64,000 bases of DNA. Origin: Nocardiopsis eucommiae. Lineage in GTDB: Bacteria > Actinomycetota > Actinomycetes > Streptosporangiales > Streptosporangiaceae. Each line of letters starts with the position of its first letter. Positions within the stretch are counted from its first letter, which is position 1. Location of the stretch: positions 5,934,090 through 5,998,089 of the forward strand of contig CP074402.1 in assembly GCA_018388625.1 (NCBI GenBank). Direction: 5' to 3'. A model generated the notes under the pieces. It was not told the DNA's origin. It ran no database searches and worked only from the letters and a program-made list of their open reading frames with translations. Of this stretch, positions 9,869-21,529 are shown in pieces. The position numbers and the translations under genes were made by a program.

Positions 9869-11806
9869 TTGGCCTACGACGCAGGATCAATCACGGTTCT
9901 CGAAGGGCTTGAGGCAGTACGCAAGCGCCCGGGTATGTACATCGGCTCCACCGGTGAGCGGGGTCTGCATCACCTGGTCTACGAGGTGGTCGACAACTCG
10001 GTCGACGAGGCGCTGGCGGGTCACGCCGACGCCATCGAGGTGACCCTGCTCGCCGACGGCGGGATCAGGGTGGCCGACAACGGCCGGGGCATCCCGGTCG
10101 GCATCCACCCCGTGGAGCAGCGCCCCGCGGTCGAGGTCGTCCTCACGACGCTGCACGCGGGCGGAAAGTTCGACGGCAAGTCCTACGCGGTCTCCGGCGG
10201 TCTGCACGGCGTCGGCATCTCCGTCGTCAACGCGCTGTCCACGGCGCTCGACGTGGAGATCCGCCAGCAGGGGCACGTCTGGCGCCAGCACTACGAGATG
10301 ACCGCGCCCACGGGTGAGCTCGTCAAGGCCGAGGAGACCGACGAGACCGGCACCGAGATCACCTTCTGGGCCGACGGCGACATCTTCGAGACCACCACGT
10401 ACTCGTTCGAGACGCTGGCCCGCCGGATGCAGGAGATGGCCTTCCTCAACAAGGGGCTGTCCATCACCATCCGCGACGAGCGGCCCGACCACACCGACGA
10501 CGGTCCCGTGGTCAACACCTTCCACTACGAGGAGGGGCTGTCGGACTACGTCCGGCACATCAACGCCAAGAAGGAGCCGGCGCACGCGTCGATCATCTCC
10601 TTCGAGGAGGACGGCGACGGCATCGCGGTCGAGATCGCCATGCAGTGGAACCAGTCCTACACCTCGTCCGTGCACACCTTCGCCAACACCATCAACACGG
10701 CGGAGGGCGGCACCCACGAGGAGGGCTTCCGCTCCGCGCTCACCACTCTGGTCAACCGGTACGCCCGTGACCAGAAGCTGCTGCGCGACAAGGAGGACAA
10801 CCTCACCGGCGACGACATCCGCGAGGGCCTGACCGCGATCATCTCGGTCAAGCTCGCGGACCCGCAGTTCGAGGGCCAGACCAAGACGAAGCTCGGCAAC
10901 ACCGAGGCCAAGTCGTTCGTCCAGAAGGTCACCAACGAGCACCTGCGCGACTGGTTCGAGCGCAACCCCGGCGAGGCCAAGGACATCGTGTCCAAGGCCA
11001 GCCAGGCCGCCCGCGCCCGCGTGGCCGCCCGCCAGGCCCGCGACCTCACCCGCCGCAAGACCCTCCTCGAGACCACCTCCCTCCCGGGCAAGCTGTCGGA
11101 CTGCCAGTCCACCAACCCGGAGGAGTGCGAGGTCTACATCGTCGAGGGTGACTCGGCCGGTGGCTCCGCCAAGGGTGGTCGCAACCCGCACAACCAGGCC
11201 ATCCTGCCCATTCGCGGCAAGATCCTGAACGTCGAGAAGTCGCGGATCGACCGCATCCTCAAGAACAACGAGGTCCAGGCGATCATCACCGCCCTGGGCA
11301 CCGGCATCCACGAGGAGTTCGACGCCGAGAAGCTGCGGTACCACAAGATCATCCTGATGGCCGACGCCGACGTCGACGGTCAGCACATCCGGACGCTGCT
11401 GCTCACCCTGCTGTTCCGCTTCATGAAGCCGCTGGTCGAGGCCGGGAACGTCTACCTGGCGCGCCCGCCGCTCTACAAGATCAAGTGGGACCAGAAGGGC
11501 AGCGACGCGAGCTACGCCTTCTCCGACGCCGAGCGCGACCGGGTCATCGAGGCCGGGATCGCCGAGGGCAAGAGGGACCCGCGCCCGCGCGACATGGTGC
11601 AGCGCTTCAAGGGTCTGGGCGAGATGAACGCCAACGAGCTGTGGGACACCACGATGGACCCGGACCGCCGCGTGCTCGACCAGGTCAACCTGGAGGACGC
11701 GGCCCAGGCCGACGAGATGTTCAGCGTGCTCATGGGTGAGGACGTCGAGTCCCGGCGCGCCTTCATCCAGCGCAACGCCAAGGACGTCCGCTTCCTGGAC
11801 ATCTAG
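9869..11806 (+). CDS. gyrB: DNA gyrase subunit B
   Basis: The ATPase subunit of the type II topoisomerase that introduces negative supercoils. I chose TTG 9869, which gives (M)AYDAGSITVLEGLEAVRKRP behind an AGGAGGG site at workable spacing. A longer in-frame extension to 9731 is not family-like. The 645-residue protein has the GHKL ATPase motifs EVVDNSVDEALAG and DNGRGIPVG, and the Toprim motifs EGDSAGGSAKGGRNP and DADVDGQHIRTLL. It ends RNAKDVRFLDI, the usual GyrB C-terminus. It forms an operon with gyrA 54 bases downstream. The frame is intact. Confidence 0.97.
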   Translation: MAYDAGSITVLEGLEAVRKRPGMYIGSTGERGLHHLVYEVVDNSVDEALAGHADAIEVTLLADGGIRVADNGRGIPVGIHPVEQRPAVEVVLTTLHAGGKFDGKSYAVSGGLHGVGISVVNALSTALDVEIRQQGHVWRQHYEMTAPTGELVKAEETDETGTEITFWADGDIFETTTYSFETLARRMQEMAFLNKGLSITIRDERPDHTDDGPVVNTFHYEEGLSDYVRHINAKKEPAHASIISFEEDGDGIAVEIAMQWNQSYTSSVHTFANTINTAEGGTHEEGFRSALTTLVNRYARDQKLLRDKEDNLTGDDIREGLTAIISVKLADPQFEGQTKTKLGNTEAKSFVQKVTNEHLRDWFERNPGEAKDIVSKASQAARARVAARQARDLTRRKTLLETTSLPGKLSDCQSTNPEECEVYIVEGDSAGGSAKGGRNPHNQAILPIRGKILNVEKSRIDRILKNNEVQAIITALGTGIHEEFDAEKLRYHKIILMADADVDGQHIRTLLLTLLFRFMKPLVEAGNVYLARPPLYKIKWDQKGSDASYAFSDAERDRVIEAGIAEGKRDPRPRDMVQRFKGLGEMNANELWDTTMDPDRRVLDQVNLEDAAQADEMFSVLMGEDVESRRAFIQRNAKDVRFLDI

Positions 11807-11860
11807 GTCCCCCGTTCCCACCCGTGCCCCAAGCAAGCCTCGTAGAAGGGATCGACATCC

Positions 11861-14470
<2,610 letters not shown>

Positions 14471-14491
14471 ACTGCGCGTTAAGACCAGTAC

Positions 14492-14526
14492 GTCCCGTGG
14501 GGTGCGTTTCGACGGCCCCACGGGAC
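14492..14526 (+). terminator. Hairpin after gyrA
   Basis: GTCCCGTGGGG (14492-14502) pairs perfectly with CCCCACGGGAC (14516-14526) over a 13-base loop. It lies 22 bases after the gyrA stop and before the DUF3566 gene. There is no U tract, so it may be a partial terminator or RNA-stability element. Confidence 0.55.
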
Positions 14527-14571
14527 ACACGGATCGACCCGTCTCAACGAAAGTCCAGCGGTAGCGCTTCT

Positions 14572-15150
14572 ATGTCTGAGAACCAGCGGAACACCAGCAA
14601 CGAGTCCGACGCGGATGCCACCGCCGGTGACGCGGACGTGGAGACGGCGGGGGAGACCGCTGAGGGCTCCTCGGAGGCCACCATCGCGGAGCCCCAGGTG
14701 ACCGAGTCGGCGTCCGAGCCCGAGGGGGATCCCACCCCGGCGGGACCGAGCGCGGTGAAGGCGACCCTGGCGAGCCGCAAGGCTCACCTGACCGTCTCCC
14801 GCGTGGAGCCGTGGTCGGTCATGAAGTTCGCCTTCGTGGTCTCCCTCGTCTGCTTCATCATCCTGTTCGTCGCCGTCGCGGTGATCTACGCGACCCTGTC
14901 GATGCTGGGTGTGTTCGACGAACTCACCAACATGATCAGCGCCCTCCTGGAGGGCGACGGCGGAGAGGACGAGCTGGGCCTGAACCCGGCCGCCTGGTTC
15001 TCCCCGGGCCGTGTGCTGGGCTACACGGGTGTGATCGGCGCGCTGAACGTCGTGCTGATCACCGCCCTGTCCACGGTGGGCGCGATGCTCTACAACCTGG
15101 TCTCCGACCTGGTCGGCGGCGTGGACGTCACGCTCTCCGAGGCCGAGTAG
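14572..15150 (+). CDS. DUF3566 membrane protein
   Basis: A 192-residue protein with an acidic disordered N-terminus (to ~residue 60), then KAHLTVSRVEPWSVMKFAF leading into a first membrane span (LVCFIILFVAVAVIYATL) and a second near GVIGALNVVLITALSTVGA. This is the DUF3566 family, which sits directly after gyrA in most actinobacteria. It is annotated as a transmembrane protein of unknown function, sometimes linked to polar growth or division; I cannot confirm that here. ATG 14572 has a weak ribosome site, so an upstream start is possible. Confidence 0.88.
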   Translation: MSENQRNTSNESDADATAGDADVETAGETAEGSSEATIAEPQVTESASEPEGDPTPAGPSAVKATLASRKAHLTVSRVEPWSVMKFAFVVSLVCFIILFVAVAVIYATLSMLGVFDELTNMISALLEGDGGEDELGLNPAAWFSPGRVLGYTGVIGALNVVLITALSTVGAMLYNLVSDLVGGVDVTLSEAE

Positions 15151-15164
15151 CCCGCCTCCCCGTC

Positions 15165-15197
15165 CGGGCCCGGCACCTCTCCGAGGTGCCGGGCCCG
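15165..15197 (+). terminator. Strong hairpin ending the gyr operon
   Basis: CGGGCCCGGCACCTC (15165-15179) and its exact complement (15183-15197) form a perfect 15-bp stem with a three-base loop, 15 bases after the DUF3566 stop. This is the likely terminator of gyrB-gyrA-DUF3566, without a U tract as is common in high-GC actinomycetes. Confidence 0.75.
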
Positions 15198-15334
15198 ACG
15201 CGTCCCGAGCACTCCCGAAGCCCGCTAAAATCGAAGGTGAAGAGGGACGCGGCCGGGCCGCGCACCTCCTCCCCACCCCGAGGATTCCGGTTCGCTCCGC
15301 CCCTCCGGATGCGGTAGAGTTCCTGACGGAACGC

Positions 15335-15408
15335 GGGCGTATAGCTCAGTCGGTTAGAGCGCATCCCTGATAAGGATGAGGCCCCAGGTTCAAGTCCTGG
15401 TACGCCCA
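15335..15408 (+). tRNA. tRNA-Ile (anticodon GAT)
   Basis: A 74-nt cloverleaf: acceptor GGGCGTA/TACGCCC, D arm AGCTCAGTCGGTTAGAGC, anticodon loop CTGATAA with GAT, and T arm around GGTTCAAGTCC. The terminal CCA is not encoded. tRNA-Ile just after gyrA is a conserved feature of actinobacterial origins. Confidence 0.97.
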
Positions 15409-15418
15409 CCGTACGAGA

Positions 15419-15447
15419 GACCCACCAGATCGCTGGTGGGTCTTTTT
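15419..15447 (+). terminator. Rho-independent terminator after tRNA-Ile
   Basis: GACCCACCAG pairs with CTGGTGGGTC over an ATCG tetraloop and is followed by TTTTT. It lies 10 bases after the tRNA and is one of the few classical terminators in the window. Confidence 0.92.
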
Positions 15448-15461
15448 CGTGTCCCGGGTTC

Positions 15462-15843
15462 TCAGTCAGCCGGACGGCGGGTGGCGACGCTGTCCAGGAA
15501 CAGGGCCAGCTTCCGCTCGAACCAGGCCGAGGGCGGGCCGGACATGGCCTCGGCCAGTGGCTCGCGCAGGCGCTCGTCGTACAGGTCCCACCAGGGCTCC
15601 GTCAGTTCCCGGCGGCGCCGTTGCGCTTCCTCGAAGAGGGTCCCGGAGTCCTGCACCGCGGCGTCCTCCTCCTGCGGAGGCGACCCGAGGAAGGCCTGGG
15701 TGACCAGCTCGGCCAGCATGTCCACGGTTGCTGCGGCGCACCAGGGCCGGTGCGGTGATCCGCAGGCCGGTGATCTCCTGCGCGAGGCCGGGATGGGCGG
15801 CGTGGAGCCTCCGATGCGCCCAGGCCGTGTCCGTCAGGTACAC
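15462..15843 (-). pseudogene. C-terminal remnant of a probable TetR-family regulator
   Basis: The minus strand encodes two frames that join near 15725-15745: TDTAWAHRRLHAAHPGLAQE, then VDMLAELVTQAFLGSPPQEE and a tail WFERKLALFLDSVATRRPAD. This resembles the ligand-binding C-terminal half of a TetR repressor; no helix-turn-helix half exists. An in-frame TGA occurs immediately upstream of 15843. It abuts a remnant of an MFS pump on the other strand. The TetR assignment rests on overall helical style and context, so it is moderate. Confidence 0.45.
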
Positions 15844-15852
15844 CCGGGCTCA

Positions 15853-15972
15853 GCAGCCGGACTGACCCACGGCTACGCGGTCGCCCTCCTCGCCAGCGCC
15901 GGTCTGCTGGCCGTCGCCCTGGTGATCGCCGTGCTCCTGACCAGGCCCGGGACGCGCGGGCAGGCGGACTGA
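15853..15972 (+). pseudogene. C-terminal remnant of a DHA2-type MFS drug transporter
   Basis: About 39 residues, GLTHGYAVALLASAGLLAVA then LVIAVLLTRPG and a short polar tail to TGA 15970-15972. The THGY(T/A)VA motif before a hydrophobic span is typical of the last membrane helix of 14-helix (DHA2/EmrB) exporters. Nothing upstream in frame resembles the rest of such a pump. With the TetR remnant it appears to be what is left after an internal deletion of a divergent regulator/exporter pair. Confidence 0.55.
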
Positions 15973-15991
15973 CCGGGTCGATGAGGCGCTG

Positions 15992-16023
15992 TGTCGACAC
16001 CGCGTCGAGTCGTCATGTCGACT
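15992..16023. repeat. 32-base GTCGAC-rich repeat, copy 1
   Basis: Identical over all 32 bases to 19405-19436. It begins TGTCGACACC and ends CATGTCGACT, carrying two GTCGAC cores about 26 bases apart. It lies in the gap between the MFS remnant and the EspC-like gene. Related but degenerate GTCGAC-rich stretches occur at many other gene ends in the window. Confidence 0.8.
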
Positions 16024-16253
16024 CGTGCCCGTCCGGTGGGGGTGGCGGCGGATCCGGTTAGCGGAACCCGTCCAGGGGCCTTGGTCCCTCCCCACCGGCG
16101 GGTGGCCACAATCGGCCCCGGTCTTGCGTTCTCCATCGAGAAGTCATCCCCGCAGCTCAGGGCAGAGACGCGAGACAGAGGAGCGCTTCCCTCATGTGCT
16201 TTCCGATGAGTACGGTCGGCGTGACTCCTGTCCCCCATCCTCCGGGAATCCCC

Positions 16254-16577
16254 ATGTCCGACGAAGCCGGCGTGAGTGTCGACGCCCTCCCCCAGGCGGA
16301 GGCGGCCGAGCTGCTCGCCGAGACCATGGCCCTCCTCGGCGGCAGGTTCGAGACGATCCTGGAGAGCCTGCACGGCCCGGTGTCCTCCTACGTGGCCTCG
16401 GGCCTGTCCACCTACGGCGACAACACCCTGGAGGACATCCAGGCGACCGCCCGGAGCGGGATCGCGCTCGCGCAGAACGTCCAGGGATCGGTCCTGGAGA
16501 TCGCCGCCACGGACTCCGAGAACGCGGACGAGTTCCGAGAGGGGCTCGAGGAACTCGACATCCCGATCAACTTCTGA
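16254..16577 (+). CDS. Small EspC/DUF6507-like protein, possible type VII secretion substrate
   Basis: A 107-residue acidic helical protein, MSDEAGVSVDALPQAEAAEL onward, with helices around LLAETMALLGGRFETILESL and NTLEDIQATARSGIALAQNV. Size, lack of signal peptide and two-helix character resemble the EspC/DUF6507 group of ESX-associated proteins, which act as small partners of larger exported proteins. No WXG motif is present. ATG 16254 was preferred over 16194 because the helical domain starts here. It lies 19 bases before the DUF1023 gene, so the two form an operon. Family assignment is by pattern only. Confidence 0.5.
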   Translation: MSDEAGVSVDALPQAEAAELLAETMALLGGRFETILESLHGPVSSYVASGLSTYGDNTLEDIQATARSGIALAQNVQGSVLEIAATDSENADEFREGLEELDIPINF

Positions 16578-16596
16578 CCCCCCTGAGAGAAGCCCC

Positions 16597-18273
16597 ATGA
16601 CCAGTGTCGAGGACATGACCCTCGGTCTGCCTGACCCGATCGAGGCCGACCCTCCGACGATCCGCTCGGGCGCCGAGGAGCTCGACGAACTGCACGCGGA
16701 CATGCTCGGACAGTCGGGTGACACCGACAGCCAGATGCGTTCCTCCGCGAACCAGTTCACCGACCGCATCGCCTGGGACATCAGCTCCGCCTCCGCCGAC
16801 GAGCTGATGGCGTGGGAGGAGGCCTCCAGGGCCCTCACCTACGGTGCCGGGATCCTGCGTCTGTGGGCCGGGGACATCGACACCTACCTCACCGACCGCG
16901 CCGACATCGTGCAACGCTGGCAGCAGGCCAAGGCCGACATCCAGGCGCTCAGGGGCATGGGCCGCGACTACGCGATCGGCCAGGCGGTCGTGGAGTTGTT
17001 CGGCGGCGAGACCGAGGCCGACCGGCTGGCGGCCACACGTGAGGAGCTGCGTTCGGAGCACGCCGGTATCTGGGGCACCCTGATGACCCGGGCCGAACGG
17101 ACCAAGATCGAGCTGCGCACCGGGCCCAGCAAGGAGTCCCTGGAGCGCATGGTCGAGGCGGGCCTGCTCACGGCCGGGCAGATCGCCACCTACGGGGACC
17201 ACTACCCCGCGATGGTGCCGGACGAGATCGACGGCAGCGAACCGCCCCACCTGGTCAACGCCTGGTGGGACTCGCTCACCGAGGAGGAGCGCGAACAGGC
17301 CATGGCCGACGACCCCGACCTCCTCCGGGACCTGGACGGCATCCCCGCTGACGTGCGCGACCAGCTCAACCGCGACTACCTGGCCGAGGAGCCCGACCGG
17401 ATCGACAGCGAGATCGAGGACCTCAGGGAGGAGCGGGAGGCCCTGAGCAACGGCCCCGGCCACGACGGGAAACGGCGGATCCTCGACAACCAGATCGAGG
17501 AGCTGGAGGCCGAGAAGGGCGTCGTCGAGACACTGCTCGACGACCTTGGGGACAGCTCGGCCGACACCGACAAGTTCCTGTTGGCCTTCGAGAGAGGGGA
17601 CAACGGCCGCGCCATCGTCTCTCAGGGCAACCCCGACACCGCCGACAACGTCGCCACCCTCGTCCCGGGCACCACGACCACCTGGCAGAGCATCGAGGGT
17701 CAGATGGGGCGGGCGGACAACCTGGTCCTGGCCGCCGAGAACGCGGACGAGGACGCCGATCACGCCGTGATCAGCTGGATCGGATATGACGCGCCCAACA
17801 TCCCCGAAGCGGCCGGGAAGGGGAGGGCCGAGGGCGCGGTCGATGATCTGAGCAGCTTCCAGGACGGCCTCCGGGCCACCCACCGGAACTCGTCGCAGTC
17901 GAACAACACCGTCATCGGACACAGCTACGGTTCGACCGTCGTCGGCCACACCGCGCAGGGCGATGGTGGACTCAACGCCGACGAGATCGTCCTGGTGGGC
18001 AGTCCTGGCACGAACTCCCGGCACGCGTCCGAACTCGGTTTCCTCGCTGAAGACGTGCACGCCTCGACGGCGGAGAACGACGGAATCACCGGCTTCACCG
18101 GCCTGACGCACGGCGCCGATCCCACCAGTCCCGACTTCGGTGCGACCGTGTTCGAGTCCGCTCCGGGCAGCTCGGACGGGGCCTGGCCGCTCCGGGACGC
18201 GCACTCGCAGTACTTCCTGGACGGAAGCCCTTCACTGAGGTACATGGGTGAAGTCATCGCTGGAAACCACTAG
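16597..18273 (+). CDS. DUF1023 alpha/beta hydrolase
   Basis: A 558-residue protein without a signal peptide. Residues ~1-120 form a helical WXG100-like lead (RSGAEELDELHADMLGQSGD), residues ~220-330 are charged and partly coiled-coil (IDSEIEDLREEREALSNG), and the C-terminal third is the hydrolase: ISWIGYDAPNIPEAAGKGRA, nucleophile elbow VIGHSYGSTVVG, an acid candidate in HGADPTSPDFG and the histidine in LRDAHSQYFLDGS. DUF1023 enzymes are lipase/esterase-like and frequently carry N-terminal type VII secretion modules in actinobacteria. Substrate is unknown. Followed by two lipoprotein genes. Confidence 0.82.
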   Translation: MTSVEDMTLGLPDPIEADPPTIRSGAEELDELHADMLGQSGDTDSQMRSSANQFTDRIAWDISSASADELMAWEEASRALTYGAGILRLWAGDIDTYLTDRADIVQRWQQAKADIQALRGMGRDYAIGQAVVELFGGETEADRLAATREELRSEHAGIWGTLMTRAERTKIELRTGPSKESLERMVEAGLLTAGQIATYGDHYPAMVPDEIDGSEPPHLVNAWWDSLTEEEREQAMADDPDLLRDLDGIPADVRDQLNRDYLAEEPDRIDSEIEDLREEREALSNGPGHDGKRRILDNQIEELEAEKGVVETLLDDLGDSSADTDKFLLAFERGDNGRAIVSQGNPDTADNVATLVPGTTTTWQSIEGQMGRADNLVLAAENADEDADHAVISWIGYDAPNIPEAAGKGRAEGAVDDLSSFQDGLRATHRNSSQSNNTVIGHSYGSTVVGHTAQGDGGLNADEIVLVGSPGTNSRHASELGFLAEDVHASTAENDGITGFTGLTHGADPTSPDFGATVFESAPGSSDGAWPLRDAHSQYFLDGSPSLRYMGEVIAGNH

Positions 18274-18286
18274 AAGGCCCGAGGTA

Positions 18287-18787
18287 ATGAACCGACGGAT
18301 AGCGGCGGCCTGCGTCACGTCACTGGCCCTGGTGCTCACCGGCTGCACCTCCGGAACCGGACAGAAGACAGGAACGGAAGAGACCATCACCGAGGACGAA
18401 GCCGCCGACAAGGCACAGGAACACATCGACAACGCGACCGCGGTCCTCCCGGACGGTGCGGAACTGGAGGATCGCAACGGGGTCACTACCGCGTCCTGCG
18501 ACGACCCCACGGACGGCGGCCCCAAGGAACGGGTCACCGTCAGCGTGAACTACTGGATCCGTGGACTCGCAGTGGAGGACAACGAGGCCAACGTCGACCT
18601 CCTCCACGAGTACTGGACCGCGAACGGCTACCAGGTACTCACCGATTCCCGCCCTGACGACCTGTACGTCTCCGTCGGGCACGAGGAGGACTCCTTCGTG
18701 GTGTCCGTCCAGGAGAGCAACCAGGGTTCCCTGTCCATGAGCGCCGCATCCCCGTGCGTGTGGCCCGACGGAGAACCGAGTTCCTGA
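18287..18787 (+). CDS. Lipoprotein, first of a tandem pair
   Basis: A 166-residue protein with a lipoprotein signal MNRRIAAACVTSLALVLTGC, the cysteine being the acylation site. The mature part is acidic with a conserved block, YWIRGLAVEDNEANVDLLHEY then DDLYVSVGHEEDSF and SMSAASPC, shared with the next gene. Two mature cysteines match in position. It starts 13 bases after the DUF1023 stop. Function is unknown. A partner or immunity-like role for the upstream hydrolase is a guess from position alone. Confidence 0.75.
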   Translation: MNRRIAAACVTSLALVLTGCTSGTGQKTGTEETITEDEAADKAQEHIDNATAVLPDGAELEDRNGVTTASCDDPTDGGPKERVTVSVNYWIRGLAVEDNEANVDLLHEYWTANGYQVLTDSRPDDLYVSVGHEEDSFVVSVQESNQGSLSMSAASPCVWPDGEPSS

Positions 18788-18891
18788 GGTGAGCCCGCCG
18801 GTCCGCCGTGAACGTCAGCCGACCTCCTGGGCCAGCGCCGCCTGAGGGTGTCGGACCACAGGCGGGGTCGTCGCTGGGAGAGGAGAGCTCA

Positions 18892-19368
18892 GTGAAGGAC
18901 CCGGGGAGGACGGCGGCCTGCGTGGCACCGGTCGTCCTCGTGCTCACCGGCTGCGTCTTCGGAGCCGGAACGGAGGCGAACATGACCGAGGACCAAGCCG
19001 TCGAGAGGATCGACGCGCACATCGAGGACGCGGTAGGCGTGCTCCCCGAGGACGTCCGCTTGGAGCCCCTGGACCAACCGACCTTCGGCGGCTGTGACGG
19101 CGGCGGCGGGAACGAGCCCGTCACCGCCAGCCACATCTACTGGCTTCGCGACCTGGACTCCGAGGACAACGAGGCCAACGCCGAGGCACTGCACCAGTAC
19201 TGGTCCGAGCACGGGTACGAGGTCACGAGTGACCGGCGGCCAGAGAAGCTCTCGATCTCCGTGCGGCACTCCGAGGACGGGTTCGGAATGACCCTCCGCG
19301 TGAGTGACGAGGGCACTCTCTCCGTCGGGGCCTCCTCGCCCTGCTTCCACCCCGAAGACCGGTCGTGA
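18892..19368 (+). CDS. Lipoprotein, second of a tandem pair
   Basis: A 158-residue paralogue of the preceding gene. GTG 18892 follows a strong GGAGAGGAGA site. The signal ends in the lipobox LVLTGC. The mature region repeats the pattern of the first: ITEDEA versus MTEDQA, then YWLRDLDSEDNEANAEALHQY, KLSISVRHSEDGFGM and SVGASSPC. The two arose by tandem duplication and have diverged. It ends just before a GTCGAC repeat and faces the convergent sensor kinase gene. Confidence 0.75.
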   Translation: MKDPGRTAACVAPVVLVLTGCVFGAGTEANMTEDQAVERIDAHIEDAVGVLPEDVRLEPLDQPTFGGCDGGGGNEPVTASHIYWLRDLDSEDNEANAEALHQYWSEHGYEVTSDRRPEKLSISVRHSEDGFGMTLRVSDEGTLSVGASSPCFHPEDRS

Positions 19369-19404
19369 CGCCCGCCACCGTCGAGCAGTCGGGCGGAGGT
19401 GACT

Positions 19405-19436
19405 TGTCGACACCGCGTCGAGTCGTCATGTCGACT
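19405..19436. repeat. 32-base GTCGAC-rich repeat, copy 2
   Basis: Identical to 15992-16023. This copy lies between convergent genes and overlaps the last codons and the stop of the sensor kinase (stop at 19426-19428), so the repeat supplies its C-terminal residues. Confidence 0.8.
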
Positions 19437-21529
19437 TGTCGGTGTCGGCGGGGCCGCCGAGGGGCAGGCGGAGGGTGAAGGCGGTGCCCTTCCCGACCGT
19501 GCTGTCCGCCGTCACCGAACCGCCGTGCAGCTCCACGAGTCCACGCACGATGGCCAGCCCGAGGCCGCTGCCCCCGGTACGCCGGTTGCGGGAACGGTCC
19601 GCACGCCAGAACCGGTCGAAGACGTGCGGCAGGTCCTCCTCCGCGATGCCGACTCCGGTGTCGATCACCCGGATCACCGCGTCCGGGCCCGCCCGGTACG
19701 CCCGCACGGTGACCGTCCCGCCCTCCGGGGTGTGCCGCACCGCGTTGCCGACCAGGTTCCCCAACACCTGGAGCATCCGGGTGCGGTCCGCGACGAGGGT
19801 CACGTCGCGTGCCTCGTCGACCAGTCGCACCCCGGCCTCCTCCGCGCGCAGCCCGTGGCCCGAGACCACCTGGCCCACGAGGGGACCGATCTCCACCGGT
19901 TCCGGGGACAGGCGGAGGCGTCCGGCGTCGGCCAGCGCGAGGTCCTGGAGGTCGTCGATGACCGCCTGGAGCAGCAGGGTCTCCCCAGGAGCATCTCCAC
20001 GCGGGCCGGATCGGGATCGACCACCCCGTCCTGGACCGCCTCCAACCAGCCCCGCAGGTTGCTCAGCGGTGTCCTCAGCTCGTGCGACACGTCGCTCACC
20101 ATCGCCTTGCGCTGGTCCTCGGCCCGCTCCAGGTGCTCGGACATCTCGTTGAACGCCTCCGCGAGGCGGCCGATCTCCCCGGCGTCGCGGACCTCCACGC
20201 GGGTGGTGGGGCCACCGCCTCGCCTCATGTGGTTCACGGCGTCGGTGAGCGCGCGCACCGGGCGCAGGAGTCGGGTCGCGATGGTCGTGCTCACCACCAC
20301 GGTCAACACCAGGATCAGCAGCACCACGCCACCCAGGCGCAGGGCGCCGTCACGGGACAGTGACAGTCCCGCCTCCGGCCCCTCCTCGGGGTCGTCGATG
20401 AACAGCAGCGCGGCGGGCGCCACGTGGGGGTCGAGCTGGGCGCGCCGGGCGGCGTCCAGACAGGCGGCCTCCTCCGGTCCCAGCTCGACCGTCGACCACG
20501 TGAGACTCTCGGCGCCGGGGGCCGGCTCGACCTCACCGGGCGACGGCCGGTCCGGTGGGGCATCGGTCGGCATCTCGCCCGGCAGGACGGGACCCGGTGC
20601 CCGCGGGGGGACGACGGGTTCCTCCTCGCCCGGGTGTGTCGGTTCCGGGAGCGGGACCTCCGCTCCCGGATCGGCGGCCTCCGAGGGTTCCTCCGGGGCG
20701 GGAACGGCCGGGTCCTCCGGGGCGGCCGGTGGGCGGGCCTCGTCCGGCCCCGGGACCGGCACCGGTACGTGCGGACTCCCCGTGATCACGAGACCCCCGG
20801 TGCGGCCGTCCATCACGTATTCGAGGTTCGCCTCGGGATCGCCGCAGTCCGAGGCCCGCGCGTTGAGGTCGGCCAGCGCCTCCACCTCACCTCCGACCGG
20901 TTGGTTCAGAGCCTCCAGGCCGCAGTCGGCCCACGCGTGGGCGTCCCCGCCCTCCGCCTCGACCGCCGGGCGCCCGCTCGGACCGGTCACCACCTCGGCT
21001 GGGAGGCCGTAGAGGGACTCCAGGCAGGACACCCCCTGTTCCGCCCGGTCGCGCAGCGTCCCGCGCTCCTCCTCCGTCAGGGCGAAGGGGCCCACCGCGC
21101 GCGGATCGATGCGGTCTCCGTTCCCGGCGACCAGGGTCACGTCGACAGCCAGCGGGTCCACCACCGACGAGGTCCGGGTGGGCAGCGCCGGGGTGTCCGC
21201 GGCGGAGTCGGCGATCACCGACCGGCCCTCGGTGGTGAGGACGACCCGGCGACCGGTCTCCTCGGCCAGGGCGTCGACGGTCTCCGCCACCGCCGACCAG
21301 TCGCGGTGGGCCGCCGCGTAGCCGACGAGGGTGTCGTGGATGTGGGTGTCCACCGTCAGGGTGTCCCCCTGTTGGGTGGTGATGGACTCCGAGGTCCGCT
21401 GCACCGACAGCCAGGCTGTCGCGGTGATCGAGCAGACCGCCACCAGGACCGAACCCGCCAGCAGACGGAACAGCAGGCCGTGCCGCAGGGAGGCCCACCG
21501 CTCTCCCCGCGCGGCCGGTCAGCGGGCAC
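19426..21529 (-). CDS. Sensor histidine kinase with a Pro/Glu-rich extracellular stalk (two frame breaks)
   Basis: The sensor of the two-component pair with the next gene. I infer GTG 21529, overlapping the regulator's end, and one missing G/C at 21506-21509, giving an N-terminal span RLLAGSVLVAVCSITATAWL. A large extracellular region follows with a low-complexity stalk (about residues 230-330) of PAPEEPSEAADPGAEVPLPE type, a second span LGGVVLLILVLTVVVSTTIA, a HAMP linker, the phosphoacceptor in VSDVSHELRTPLSNL, a break at 19983-19986, then the ATPase boxes NLVGNAVRHTPEGG, DTGVGIAEEDLPHVFDRFWR and GGSGLGLAIVRGLVELHGG. Corrected length is about 700 residues. Confidence 0.85.
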
